Origin: JABMNT01 sp048262655
GTDB taxonomy: Bacteria; Pseudomonadota; Alphaproteobacteria; Rhodospirillales; Casp-alpha2
NCBI GenBank assembly: GCA_048262655.1
Contig: JBLXEY010000003.1
Span: 496,001-560,000 of the forward strand
Length of the DNA: 64,000 nt
Reading direction: 5' to 3'
Positions 34,213 to 43,416 of the stretch are shown piece by piece (the first letter of the stretch is position 1; each line of letters opens with the position of its first letter). The notes under the pieces are model-generated. The model was not told where the DNA came from. It was given only the letters and a program-made list of their open reading frames with translations, and ran no database searches. Position numbers and translations under genes: made by a program.

Positions 34213-36321
34213 ATGCAAACTCTGAAACAAATCGTTGTTGGATTGTTATTCCTTTTTGTCGCCAGCGCCTCGGCGGCTGAGCCGCTTAAGCTGCGTGCAG
34301 GTGATATCCTGATGATCAGTTACCCTGGTGAAGTTACGTTTTCAGAACCGTTTCAAATCAATCGAATTGGCGAGGTGATGTTGCCAGAAATTGGCGCCGT
34401 TCCCTTGGCTGGAAAAACACTAGAGCAGGCTGGTATAGATGTCCGAAAGGCTCTTAAAAAAGTCTTCCGCGACGTAGAGCGTCTGCGCGTTGCCCTTAAA
34501 GACCGGCGTTTGGCCATTACGGTTCTTGGGTTTGTAAACACGCCTGGCCCGGTTGATCTGGACGAGCGCGGGTCGGTTCAGATGGCGATTGCAGCGGCTG
34601 GTGGTTTGTCAGAAGGCGCACAAATGGACCGTCTCCAGATCCGTCGAAAAGACCAAGTAATTGCCTTTGACTATAAAAAATACCTGGATTCCGGAGACCA
34701 AAGTATTCTTCCGGTTCTGGAGCCCTTGGATACGATTTTTGTCCCGGCATCTCCATTAATTGGCAATATCCAGGTTGATTTCGATGCACGTACATTGACG
34801 GCAAAGGGAGATGCGGCGGGAGAGGGGACCTCTATTAAAGTTTTTGGAGAAGTTCATCGCCCCGGCCTGTTTGGTTTCAAGAAGGGCGCGAATATTGTTG
34901 ATATGATTATGCGCGCCGGCGGTGTTACTCGGTATGCTGGTGTCGAACAAATCCGCATCGTGTCCAGTGGCAGGCCCCATCCCTTTAATCTGAGAGACTA
35001 TCTGGACACAGGAAACAAGTCTCTGTTGCCAGACTTAAGTCCAGGAGACACCATTTTTGTCCCACAAAAAACAGATAGCGTCAGTAAAGGTGCCCGTACC
35101 GTTTACGTCATGGGTAATGTATTTGCTCCGGGTGCATTTGAGACCAAAAACGATGCCAATTTCTTTGACATCCTTGCAAATGCTGGCGGCCCGAACCGTT
35201 ATGCCGATACCCGACAAATGCAGGTCTTGAAACTTGATGGTTCAACAGTCCAGTTCGACTTGCAGGAGTATATGGCCGGTAACGGAACTATACCCTTGCC
35301 AGAGATAAACCCTGGCGACGCCATTCTGGTGCCTGAAAAAACAGATATGAATGAGAAATCATGGCTCAATGTCGCCCCAAATCGTGCCGTTCGAATTATT
35401 GGTGCTCTCGTTCGCCCTGGCCGTTACGAATGGTCAGATGAAATGTCTGTTTTGGACTTGATTGCACATGCCGGTGGCCCGGTTGCGGCTGCGGATACCG
35501 CTCATATTCAAGTTCTCAAAGAACGCAGTGATGGATCGGTTGAATCAATTGATATCGATCTAGAGCATTTTATGAAGGGTGGCGGAAATTTATCAGACCT
35601 TCCCCCACTGGAAGCAGGAGACACAATTATGGTCCCCGAACTGCCCCGCGACCCGAGTGATAATCGCTCGCAGTGGATCCGGCAGGCAAAAGAACGGTCG
35701 ATTTATATATTGGGCCAAGTTGGTGCTCCTGGGCGCTATGCCTTCAACGACCAACTTGCTTTCCTGGATATCCTAAGTGCTGCGAACGGGCCGCTTCCAG
35801 ACGCTGATTTACATAATGTGCGGGTGACACATCGTGGTGAAGATGGCGCGCGTGTAAGTAAATTGAACCTGGCGCTGTATTTTGAGACAGGTGACGAGTC
35901 TGTATTGCCAACCATCCGGCCAGAAGATGTCATATACATTCCAGAGCGTAATCGACAGTTTCTTGATAAGAAGAAGGAAAACACCATTCGTGTCTTGGGT
36001 TCGATCGGTCGACCAGGTCGATACGCATTCGATGACACGATGACAATTCTTGACCTCTTGGCCGAAGCCGGTGGACCGACGCCACAAGCCTATAGCGAGC
36101 GTATCGTTGTGGTCAATCGCTCGAAATCTGAACCACAAGGGTCATCCTTTAATCTTATCGAGTTCGCGAAATCAGGTGACTTTTCAAAACTGCCTGTTCT
36201 CCGTGCGGGGGATACGGTTTTCGTCCCCAGTAAGGAAGAAAGTCCAATGTTCGCTCTTCGAACGACCCTTAAAGACATAATATCTATTATTACGATTGGA
36301 TCGCTCGCCTTTGGCGGTTGA
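34213..36321 (+). CDS. Wza-like polysaccharide export protein with six SLBB repeats
   Basis: Outer-membrane export channel component. The 702-residue product has a signal peptide cut near ASAAEP, an N-terminal poly-export domain (LRAGDILMISYPG, INRIGEVMLPEIG, VPLAGKTLEQA), then six tandem SLBB-type repeats of about 75-90 residues, each opening like VLGFVNTPG, VFGEVHRPG, VMGNVFAPG, IIGALVRPG, ILGQVGAPG, VLGSIGRPG and ending in a GDTIFVP-type turn. Ordinary Wza proteins carry two or three. The end is a short hydrophobic tail IISIITIGSLAFGG. The last base of its stop is shared with the next ATG. Start chosen at ATG 34213; an upstream start would lie inside the lipoprotein gene. Confidence 0.92.
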   Translation: MQTLKQIVVGLLFLFVASASAAEPLKLRAGDILMISYPGEVTFSEPFQINRIGEVMLPEIGAVPLAGKTLEQAGIDVRKALKKVFRDVERLRVALKDRRLAITVLGFVNTPGPVDLDERGSVQMAIAAAGGLSEGAQMDRLQIRRKDQVIAFDYKKYLDSGDQSILPVLEPLDTIFVPASPLIGNIQVDFDARTLTAKGDAAGEGTSIKVFGEVHRPGLFGFKKGANIVDMIMRAGGVTRYAGVEQIRIVSSGRPHPFNLRDYLDTGNKSLLPDLSPGDTIFVPQKTDSVSKGARTVYVMGNVFAPGAFETKNDANFFDILANAGGPNRYADTRQMQVLKLDGSTVQFDLQEYMAGNGTIPLPEINPGDAILVPEKTDMNEKSWLNVAPNRAVRIIGALVRPGRYEWSDEMSVLDLIAHAGGPVAAADTAHIQVLKERSDGSVESIDIDLEHFMKGGGNLSDLPPLEAGDTIMVPELPRDPSDNRSQWIRQAKERSIYILGQVGAPGRYAFNDQLAFLDILSAANGPLPDADLHNVRVTHRGEDGARVSKLNLALYFETGDESVLPTIRPEDVIYIPERNRQFLDKKKENTIRVLGSIGRPGRYAFDDTMTILDLLAEAGGPTPQAYSERIVVVNRSKSEPQGSSFNLIEFAKSGDFSKLPVLRAGDTVFVPSKEESPMFALRTTLKDIISIITIGSLAFGG

Positions 36322-37058
36322 TGCTTCATTTAACGAAAGAACACATCATGATTCCGTTCCCCGTTCATTTTGAAGAACTTGAGACACTTTATTCGGCTAC
36401 ATTGGGCGCGGATAGCCATAGCGTCGCAATCACATCGGCAGATAAAGGAGAAGGCGTCTCGATGATCGCTTATGCTCTGGCACGAAGAGCTGCAGAAGCA
36501 GGGCGACGGACGTTGTTGGTTGACCTGAATACGGCAAACCCAACGGTAGCCAGTCGCCTGGGGCTTGAGGGGGAAGACTGGTCACCCGATGGTGCAGCAG
36601 ACCTGCAAGGGGTAATCGATTTGCCGGGTATTCAAATGTCTATCTTGTCGGCACCAGTTGCTACGGCGCACATTCTGAATATTAGGGAGGATGGCAAACT
36701 CAGAGCTGCCATTGCGGCATGGCGTAAAGTCTTTGATTGCATCATAATCGATACATCACCGCTTACCCGTTCGAACCAAAGAAATGTGTCACCTGATATG
36801 GTTGCTGCCTGTTCCGATTGCGCGATATTTGTCGTGCTCGCAGGTCGGACAGCGGAAACGAAGGTCTCAGAGGCGATTGCCAGGCTCAGAACGTCGGGCA
36901 CCAATATTGTGGGGACGATTATCAATGACCGTTATAACCCGAGCCTTTGTAACGAGTTGTGCCGCGAAACATATCGGCTTGAAAAGCGCCTGCCAAAACT
37001 AATGGGTCGCTTAAGAAGCTTTTTCCGGCGGAATGCGTTTCTAATGCAAAAAATCTAA
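36321..37058 (+). CDS. CpsD/CapB-like P-loop ATPase with altered Walker A
   Basis: A 245-residue relative of bacterial tyrosine kinases that partner Wzz proteins. The Walker A-equivalent reads ADKGEGVSMIA, where the usual Lys of GEGKS is Val. Walker A' (RTLLVDLN) and Walker B (CIIIDTSPLT) are kept, and VLAGRTAETKV and GTIINDR follow as in the family. There is no Tyr-rich tail. Without the P-loop Lys it may bind nucleotide poorly and act as a structural or regulatory partner. The ATG at 36321 overlaps the previous stop; an ATG at 36348 is an alternative start. The gene converges on the STAS gene 27 bases away. Confidence 0.82.
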   Translation: MLHLTKEHIMIPFPVHFEELETLYSATLGADSHSVAITSADKGEGVSMIAYALARRAAEAGRRTLLVDLNTANPTVASRLGLEGEDWSPDGAADLQGVIDLPGIQMSILSAPVATAHILNIREDGKLRAAIAAWRKVFDCIIIDTSPLTRSNQRNVSPDMVAACSDCAIFVVLAGRTAETKVSEAIARLRTSGTNIVGTIINDRYNPSLCNELCRETYRLEKRLPKLMGRLRSFFRRNAFLMQKI

Positions 37059-37085
37059 GGGCTGGTTAGAGCGCAGGATTAGCAC

Positions 37086-37406
37086 TCATTCTAAATCGAT
37101 GGCTTTATCTATTTGCACGGATTTGAGCAGAGAAAGCGGCTGACCAGTGGCTTGTTTTATAACGATACGGCATTCGAATTTTTTTGTTTCTCGGTAAATG
37201 GTCACCAAGGTGCCGATTCCAGCACTGTCCATAAAAGTTGTTTGGGACATGTCTAACACGATCTCTGACACTTCAGCAGACATAGCATCAAGACAAAGGG
37301 TTTTGTTAAGCCCCGCATTAACTGAGTCCAATGTTGTTGGCATATGAACGACAAGTTTTCCCGATTCCGGGAAAGCCAGTTCAGCCAGTCCATTTTTTAC
37401 ACTCAT
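37086..37406 (-). CDS. STAS-domain protein
   Basis: A 106-residue anti-sigma-antagonist-type STAS protein. The Ser site is TTFMDSAGIGTLVTIYRE. It overlaps the kinase/receiver/phosphatase gene by 4 bases, so the pair is translated together and the PP2C or kinase part of that protein is its probable modifier. Last gene of the glmU-led operon. Confidence 0.9.
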   Translation of the reverse strand: MSVKNGLAELAFPESGKLVVHMPTTLDSVNAGLNKTLCLDAMSAEVSEIVLDMSQTTFMDSAGIGTLVTIYRETKKFECRIVIKQATGQPLSLLKSVQIDKAIDLE

Positions 37407-38935
37407 GCGGTTTTCCTAATCACAACTGACGTTGCGTCATCCAGTAAGACATAGTTATTACGAGCTTGTGCGCTCTCTAACAAGCCATTGGCAAAATGTG
37501 GGTCTGATATTACGTCCAATTGATCCATGAAGTCGCTAATCATATGACTAGGGTTGCACACCATTGACCGGTTGGCTTCGGAAACGCCATCTGTATATAA
37601 TACCAGTCGCTGGTTTGTTTGCATAGAAAGATGAACTTCCTGATAACTAGGCTCCTCCATTAACCCAAGAAGCGGGCCTCCCACATCAATTTCTGTAATC
37701 TGATCACCATCAATTATGAAGGGGGGTGGGTGGCCAGATGATGCGATCGTCACGGTTCCGTCAGGACGTAAAAACAGAGCAAGGGCGGTCGCAAAAGAAT
37801 GTTTCAGAAGTTTGTCATTCAGAAACATATCGGAGAGCTCGGACAGTAAAATCGCGGGAGAAGCCGTACGGCCAAGCGCCCGCAGAGCACCATAACTATA
37901 ACCGCTAAAGGCGTGAGCAAAGAATTTTGCCTGTTCACCGTGTCCCATGATATCGGCAAGTATGATAAGATGGCCGCTTTCTAGTTGATGGTCGATAAGA
38001 ATGTCACCGCCGCCTGCTGATGCAGCTTCATTGGCGGATGCAATGGCATAGCCTGTTGGTTGCGTGGTGATATCGGGTTTGAGAGCCTGTGTAATTTGAT
38101 CGTCTAACCGGTCGCCAATTGATGAACGAAGATCAGCTGCACGTTTCATAATGCGACGGATAGAAGAGACGAGCGCCTTTTTCTGTACAGGCTTGGTTAG
38201 GTAATCATCAATTGAAAAATCTGCGGCTTTATCTCTGATCTCCCCGGACTGAGATCCGGTGAGGTATATAAAGGGGACCGTATCCATCTTTCTCAGGTTT
38301 TGGAGCTTTCGCCTGAATACGTAACCGTCGGTATCGGGCATATGGATATCAGAGATCACGAGGTCGACTGCATTCTCTTCCAAGTAAGCAAGTGCGCCAG
38401 ACACCTTGGAAAAAGTTTGGACTGAAAAAGTATCTCGCAGATAGCCAGATAAGACCTGTAAAAACACAGGATCGTCATCGACTACCAGCGCCGTCGGCAT
38501 AAGGCGTTCTTCAGCGTCCAGCGGGATGCTGAGGGTCAATGTGTTCCAGGTTTCCTGATTTTTTTGCTCTGACTGATAGGTAAAAGACGGGAATTGCTGA
38601 TGTAGAATGTAGAGGCCCCGCCCATTCTCTGCCAGTTCCAAAGGGTCAAGCATTGGGGGTTCTGGGGCTGCTTCCAGATCAGAAAACCGGGGCCCATTGT
38701 CGCAAATCGTCAGTTCCCAATGCGCACGTGTCCGTCGCAATTCCAGCCGGATAAGCGTCGGCAGGGGATCTGGGTATTTGACAAGGTTGGTCACAACCTC
38801 AGAAAGCGTTGTTAAGAATTTGTCGCCATTTGATTTTGAAATGGGAAGCGTCTTTAAAATAGGCGAAAAGGCAGCCCGAAAATGTCGAGCTGCCTTTTCA
38901 CTGCAGGGAAGAGTAAGCGCGTGAATAAATGCCAT
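37403..38935 (-). CDS. HATPase/receiver/PP2C (RsbU-like) fusion regulator
   Basis: A 510-residue soluble regulator. About 1-140 is an RsbW-like Ser-kinase ATPase domain (LSEVVTNLVKYPDP, LTICDNGPRF, ENGRGLYIL). About 145-265 is a receiver (ALVVDDDPVFLQVL, LVISDIHMPDTDG, YLTG, LTKP). About 300-508 is a SpoIIE/PP2C phosphatase with metal-binding Asp in AGGGDI, LADIMGHG, YTDGVSEA and DDATS. Kinase and phosphatase for a STAS protein thus sit in one chain, controlled by phosphorylation of the receiver. I take ATG 38935, 13 bases after glmM; a longer start would overlap glmM by 68 bases. The ribosome site is weak. Confidence 0.9.
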   Translation of the reverse strand: MAFIHALTLPCSEKAARHFRAAFSPILKTLPISKSNGDKFLTTLSEVVTNLVKYPDPLPTLIRLELRRTRAHWELTICDNGPRFSDLEAAPEPPMLDPLELAENGRGLYILHQQFPSFTYQSEQKNQETWNTLTLSIPLDAEERLMPTALVVDDDPVFLQVLSGYLRDTFSVQTFSKVSGALAYLEENAVDLVISDIHMPDTDGYVFRRKLQNLRKMDTVPFIYLTGSQSGEIRDKAADFSIDDYLTKPVQKKALVSSIRRIMKRAADLRSSIGDRLDDQITQALKPDITTQPTGYAIASANEAASAGGGDILIDHQLESGHLIILADIMGHGEQAKFFAHAFSGYSYGALRALGRTASPAILLSELSDMFLNDKLLKHSFATALALFLRPDGTVTIASSGHPPPFIIDGDQITEIDVGGPLLGLMEEPSYQEVHLSMQTNQRLVLYTDGVSEANRSMVCNPSHMISDFMDQLDVISDPHFANGLLESAQARNNYVLLDDATSVVIRKTA

Positions 38936-38948
38936 TAGACCATAACGC

Positions 38949-40289
38949 TTAGGCAGCGTCCGCGATCTTTTGGGCAAGGTCATTGGCGACTTTTTCAATT
39001 GTCCCGATGTCTTCACCTTCCGCCATGACCCGAACCAGGGGTTCCGTGCCGCTCGCGCGAACCAGTACCCGACCAGATGTTCCCAGATGTGTTTCAGCTG
39101 CCGCTATTGCTTTGATGATCGGTGATTTTGCCAAAGGAGCGCCCTTTCCCACTGGTACATTTCGCATGGTTTGAGGGAAAGGTTTGAAAACGCGACAAAG
39201 CTGACTGGCTGATGTTTGTTTTTCAACAAGTGCGGTTAGAACCTGCAAACCGGCAACCAGGCCATCACCTGTACACGCATAGTCCGCCAAGACAATATGG
39301 CCGGATTGTTCGCCACCCAGATTGAGGTTCTTTTCTTGCATGCATTTCACAACGTGACGATCTCCTACGGCTGTTCGATGGAGGTCGAGACCAATTCCCG
39401 ATAAGTGTTTTTCAAGACCCATGTTTGACATAACTGTGGCAGCCACGCCTTTTCCATTCAAGCGACCTTGAGCATGCCAGACTTCCGCGATCAGGGCTAG
39501 AATTTGATCGCCATCGATCATCTGACCTTTTTCATCGCAAACGATGATTCGATCCGCATCGCCATCTAACGCAATACCGATATCGGCTCCTTCTGAGATG
39601 ACTTTACTCCGCATGGCACGGGTATCGGTTGCCCCGCATTGATGATTAATATTCGTGCCGTCTGGGTGTACGCCAATCGGGATCACTTCTGCACCCAGTT
39701 CCCAAAGGATTTCAGGAGATACTTTGTACCCGGCGCCATTTGCGCAATCGAGAACGATCTTTAGTCCGCCAAGTTTCAGTCCCTTTGGGATGGTGTTTTT
39801 AACGGATTCTGTATAGCGCCCTTGGGCCCCATCAAGACGGCTGGCCTGCCCCATGGCGACATCCGTTAACAGTTTTGGATCAATACCCTTGGAAACCAGC
39901 TTTTCAATCCTGGCCTCTGTATCGTCACACAATTTACATCCATTTGCCCGGAAGAATTTAACGCCGTTGTCATGGTAAGGATTATGCGATGCTGTAATCA
40001 TGATGCCCAAGTCTGCGCGAAGAGAATGCGTCAGCATGGATATCGCTGGCGTCGGCAGTGGGCCAAGGAGAATTGGCATCGCCCCGACGGAAACCAGGCC
40101 GGCGGTTAAGGCCGACTCAACCATATATCCTGACAACCGTGTGTCCTTGCCGATGACAACGCGAGGTGCCGCGCCAGTTTCAGCGGCCACGATCCCAGCC
40201 GCTTTCCCAATTGCCATTAGTGTTTCGGGTGACATGCTGCCTTGATTGGCTCTGCCCCGGATGCCGTCTGTTCCAAATAAAGTGCTCAT
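38949..40289 (-). CDS. glmM: Phosphoglucosamine mutase
   Basis: Converts glucosamine-6-phosphate to glucosamine-1-phosphate. The 446-residue length is typical. FGTDGIRGRAN opens it, the phospho-Ser lies in MITASHNPYHDNGVKFF, the Mg loop is DGDADR, the sugar loop GGEQSGH and the phosphate loop RASGTEPLVRVMAEG. It lies between glmU (27 bases upstream) and the RsbU-like regulator and shares the sigma-54 promoter at 41701. Confidence 0.97.
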   Translation of the reverse strand: MSTLFGTDGIRGRANQGSMSPETLMAIGKAAGIVAAETGAAPRVVIGKDTRLSGYMVESALTAGLVSVGAMPILLGPLPTPAISMLTHSLRADLGIMITASHNPYHDNGVKFFRANGCKLCDDTEARIEKLVSKGIDPKLLTDVAMGQASRLDGAQGRYTESVKNTIPKGLKLGGLKIVLDCANGAGYKVSPEILWELGAEVIPIGVHPDGTNINHQCGATDTRAMRSKVISEGADIGIALDGDADRIIVCDEKGQMIDGDQILALIAEVWHAQGRLNGKGVAATVMSNMGLEKHLSGIGLDLHRTAVGDRHVVKCMQEKNLNLGGEQSGHIVLADYACTGDGLVAGLQVLTALVEKQTSASQLCRVFKPFPQTMRNVPVGKGAPLAKSPIIKAIAAAETHLGTSGRVLVRASGTEPLVRVMAEGEDIGTIEKVANDLAQKIADAA

Positions 40290-40316
40290 GAGTGATTCCT
40301 TTTAGAATGGGTTTGA

Positions 40317-41660
40317 TTAAGCCGTTTTACGAGTCTGGCTTTTGCGATTTCGATACGAGACGCCGCCCATCGGCTTTTGGAATTTTTCAGCGCGGACGAA
40401 CGTCAGTGCTTTTGCAGGAACGTTTTGCGTGATCGTGCTGCCGGCCCCGATAACCGCCTCTTTGCCGATTTCAAGTGGGGCAACCAAGGCTGAGTTTGAT
40501 CCGATGAACGCATCACAGCCAATAATTGTACGATTCTTGTTATAGCCATCGTAGTTGCAGGTGATTGTTCCCGCGCCGATGTTTGCCCGAGCACCGACTT
40601 CAGCGTCTCCGATATAGCTGAGATGTGAAACCTTTGCACCGCTATCAATATGGCTGTTTTTGATTTCGACAAAATTGCCAACTCGCGCGTTATTGCCCAC
40701 GTGGGTACCTGGTCGTAAGCGTGCGTAAGGCCCGACGACGGCCATTTCATCAAGAACTGTCTTTTCCAAATGCGAAAACGCCCGCACTCTGGAACCCGTC
40801 TTAACATGGACACCAGGACCGAAGAAGACATGGGGTTCAACAGTGGTGTCGGGCTCTAAAAGCGTGTCCCAGCTAAAGGTCACCGTTTCGGGAGCCATCA
40901 GCGTCGCTCCGTTCCGCATGGCGGTGGCTCGCATGCGTTCTTGATAAATGCGTTCCATTAGAGAAAGTTCTAGTCGGTCATTGGCGCCCAGTGTCTCGAT
41001 TTCTGGCCCCGTCACGTATCCGCATGTTAAACCGCGCGACGTTGCCGCAGAGACAAGGTCCGTCAGATAAATTTCGCCAGCGGCGTTTTCAGCGTTTAAA
41101 CCTTCAATTAGATATCGGGCATGGCTAAGCTCGACGACCATTATGCCACTGTTGCACAGTGTAATCTGCAGTTCTTCAGGAGACGCATCTTTGGCTTCGA
41201 CGATATTGTTAACTTCATTTTGGTCGCCTGTTACCAAACGTCCGTATGTGCCCGGCTCTTGTGTTTCGAAAGCGAGAACACTGACAGTGTTCTCTGAAGT
41301 TCGGTGCACACCAAGCAGCGTCTTAAGGGTTGCAGGGGTTATCAACGGGGCGTCGCCAAATAGAACCAGAAGCTGGCCGCTCTGTTCGGTTAAATCAGCC
41401 AATGCGCAGCGAACGGCATCACCTGTTCCTTTTGGTGATGGCTGAACAACGGCTGTCGCCGTCGCAATGTGTTGGGGGATGTGCGTGTCATTTGGTGCGA
41501 CGACAACGCGAATACTGGCCGGCTCGAGTTGCATAGCCACGTCAACCACGTGTTCTACCATAGGGCGGTTTCCGATACAGTGCATTGGCTTCGGGAGATT
41601 TGAATGCATACGGCTGCCTTTGCCTGCTGCCAGAATCACAATGTGCGTTTGGTTTGTCAT
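40317..41660 (-). CDS. glmU: Bifunctional GlcNAc-1-phosphate uridyltransferase/glucosamine-1-phosphate acetyltransferase
   Basis: Makes UDP-GlcNAc. N-terminal pyrophosphorylase: VILAAGKGSRMHSNLPKPMH and a DAPLIT loop. C-terminal left-handed beta-helix acetyltransferase: RPGTHVGNNARVGNFVEIK, NIGAGTITCNYDGYNK, IGSNSALVAPLEIG. The 447 residues are full length. It is first in the minus-strand operon glmU-glmM-RsbU-STAS and is preceded by a sigma-54 promoter at 41701, so this copy is tied to exopolysaccharide production rather than to constant wall synthesis, unless it is the only copy. Confidence 0.97.
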   Translation of the reverse strand: MTNQTHIVILAAGKGSRMHSNLPKPMHCIGNRPMVEHVVDVAMQLEPASIRVVVAPNDTHIPQHIATATAVVQPSPKGTGDAVRCALADLTEQSGQLLVLFGDAPLITPATLKTLLGVHRTSENTVSVLAFETQEPGTYGRLVTGDQNEVNNIVEAKDASPEELQITLCNSGIMVVELSHARYLIEGLNAENAAGEIYLTDLVSAATSRGLTCGYVTGPEIETLGANDRLELSLMERIYQERMRATAMRNGATLMAPETVTFSWDTLLEPDTTVEPHVFFGPGVHVKTGSRVRAFSHLEKTVLDEMAVVGPYARLRPGTHVGNNARVGNFVEIKNSHIDSGAKVSHLSYIGDAEVGARANIGAGTITCNYDGYNKNRTIIGCDAFIGSNSALVAPLEIGKEAVIGAGSTITQNVPAKALTFVRAEKFQKPMGGVSYRNRKSQTRKTA

Positions 41661-41700
41661 ACGTCGTTCCTGTCTTACCGGTTGGTTTGCGATTACAAAC

Positions 41701-41715
41701 GCAAAGGGCGTGCCA
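41701..41715 (-). promoter_or_regulatory. Sigma-54 promoter of the glmU operon
   Basis: Minus-strand TGGCACGCCCTTTGC with GG-N10-GC, near-consensus. Predicted start near 41689, 29 bases before the ATG at 41660. Confidence 0.8.
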
Positions 41716-41798
41716 GTTGTGTGTTATATGTAAGCTATTGAATTATAATAAGAAATATCACCCCCTATGTTGGGATATAGGGAGGGCTTTGCCAAAGA

Positions 41799-41813
41799 AT
41801 CTCAAATTGATAT
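41799..41813 (+). promoter_or_regulatory. Weak candidate enhancer ATCTCAAATTGATAT
   Basis: Matches 9 of the 12 fixed positions of the locus dyad and lies about 85 bases upstream of the glmU sigma-54 promoter. On its own it would not be convincing. Confidence 0.3.
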
Positions 41814-41935
41814 GCAGAATGATATAGTTATTCACATGGATAATGGTTTTTGAACGAGCGTCATTTGACAAAAACACTTATGTTTTGAGAGATTGTACGC
41901 GGCTTATTCGTTCTTTCTGTTGATGAGGTGTCTTT

Positions 41936-43357
41936 GTGTCGGAAAAACAAAATTCAAAACTACTTCTTATGATCGAAGATGACGTCTCGATTGCCAGCGT
42001 TTATCAGGCCTATCTGGAAGCCGATGGATATCTTGTGAAGCATGTTACGAAGGGTGCAGATGCCTTTGATGAACTTGCAAACCAGATACCTGATGCTGTG
42101 CTTTTGGATTTAAACCTCCCGGATATGAGCGGCTTTGACATTCTGCAAAGAATTAACGACGAACAAATACCGACCAGTGTTGTTGTTGTCACCGGGCAAG
42201 GTTCAATGAAAACGGCGATCGATGCCATGAAATTGGGTGCGCGGGACTTTGTCGTCAAACCTTGTGATAAAAACAGACTTCTTTTGACCGTAAAAAACGT
42301 TATCGAAACGCAGCACTTACAGAAGATTATAGAAACCTACAGAGATGAGATTGACCGATCCAGTTTTAGCGGTTTCATCGGTTCGTCGCTGACGATGCAG
42401 GGTGTATACAGAACCATTGAAAGCGCGGCTAAAAGTAAAGCCAGTGTTTTCATAACAGGCGAAAGCGGCACTGGAAAAGAAGTTTGTGCCGAAGCCATTC
42501 ACCGGGAAAGTGACAGAGCACAAAAACCATTCATCGCACTAAACTGTGGAGCGATCCCCAAGGATCTAATTGAGAGTGAAATTTTTGGACATGTCAAAGG
42601 CGCCTTTACGGGTGCCGTACAAGACCGGATTGGGGCCGCTGGCCAGGCGAACGGTGGCATATTATTCCTGGACGAAATTTGCGAAATGGAGCTCTCTCTG
42701 CAACCAAAGCTTTTGCGGTTCTTACAGACCGGCACGTTCCAACGTGTCGGGGATTCGAAGATTTCTAAAGTCGATGTCAGGATTGTCTGTGCAACCAATC
42801 GAGACCCCTGGCAAGAGGTGTCAAATGGTACCTTCCGTGAAGACCTTTATTATCGACTGCATGTTTTACCGATTGAATTGCCGCCATTGCGTGACCGAGA
42901 GGCGGATGTTGTCGAAATTGCGCGCCACTTCCTTGAAGTTTACGCCACTGAAGAAGGGAAAACGTTTCAGGATTTTGCTCCAGAAGTTGAAACGTCACTT
43001 CAGCAATTCCCATGGCCAGGTAATGTTAGGCAACTGCAAAATGTGATCCGAAACATCATCGTTCTAAATGACGGTGATATCGTGACGCCGGAAATGTTGC
43101 CGGCTCCTCTTGATGCGAATGTCCATTCGATGAGGAGCGGCCAAATTCAAACGTCTGGTCAACGATTAAACCAGCCGACAAGTGCTGGAATAGCAACATC
43201 ATCTGATGAAATTCGTCCTCTTGAAGACCTGGAACGCGAAGCTATTCAGAACGCGATCCGCTTGTGCGATGGCAATATTCCGGAAGCAGCCCTTAAATTG
43301 AAGGTTAGTGCGGCGACGATATATCGCAAAAAAACGGCATGGAAAAATGATTCCTAG
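41936..43357 (+). CDS. NtrC-family sigma-54-dependent response regulator
   Basis: A 473-residue activator. Receiver with D58 in VLLDLNLPDMSG; AAA+ domain with Walker A GESGTGKE (about 175-182), the sigma-54 contact loop GAFTGA at 222-227, Walker B GGILFLDEI and Arg-finger region FREDLYYRLHVLPIELPPLR; a C-terminal Fis-type helix-turn-helix (AIRLCDGNIPEAALKLKVSAATIYRK). It starts at GTG 41936, 8 bases after GAGG. Ten sigma-54 promoters lie in the same locus, most with a shared upstream dyad, so this is the obvious candidate activator, comparable to PrsR-type regulators of PEP-CTERM/exopolysaccharide loci. Its own upstream region shows no sigma-54 site. Confidence 0.95.
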   Translation: MSEKQNSKLLLMIEDDVSIASVYQAYLEADGYLVKHVTKGADAFDELANQIPDAVLLDLNLPDMSGFDILQRINDEQIPTSVVVVTGQGSMKTAIDAMKLGARDFVVKPCDKNRLLLTVKNVIETQHLQKIIETYRDEIDRSSFSGFIGSSLTMQGVYRTIESAAKSKASVFITGESGTGKEVCAEAIHRESDRAQKPFIALNCGAIPKDLIESEIFGHVKGAFTGAVQDRIGAAGQANGGILFLDEICEMELSLQPKLLRFLQTGTFQRVGDSKISKVDVRIVCATNRDPWQEVSNGTFREDLYYRLHVLPIELPPLRDREADVVEIARHFLEVYATEEGKTFQDFAPEVETSLQQFPWPGNVRQLQNVIRNIIVLNDGDIVTPEMLPAPLDANVHSMRSGQIQTSGQRLNQPTSAGIATSSDEIRPLEDLEREAIQNAIRLCDGNIPEAALKLKVSAATIYRKKTAWKNDS

Positions 43358-43416
43358 AAAGCACGGTGACAGTTCTGGGGGGCGTTGACATAAGTTGGTA
43401 TCGGGAGCTGATGATT

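Noticed and set aside
38936..39016. Longer start of the RsbU-like protein inside glmM
   Set aside because: It would overlap glmM by 68 bases, adds a Lys/Arg-rich stretch unlike the family, and lacks a ribosome site.
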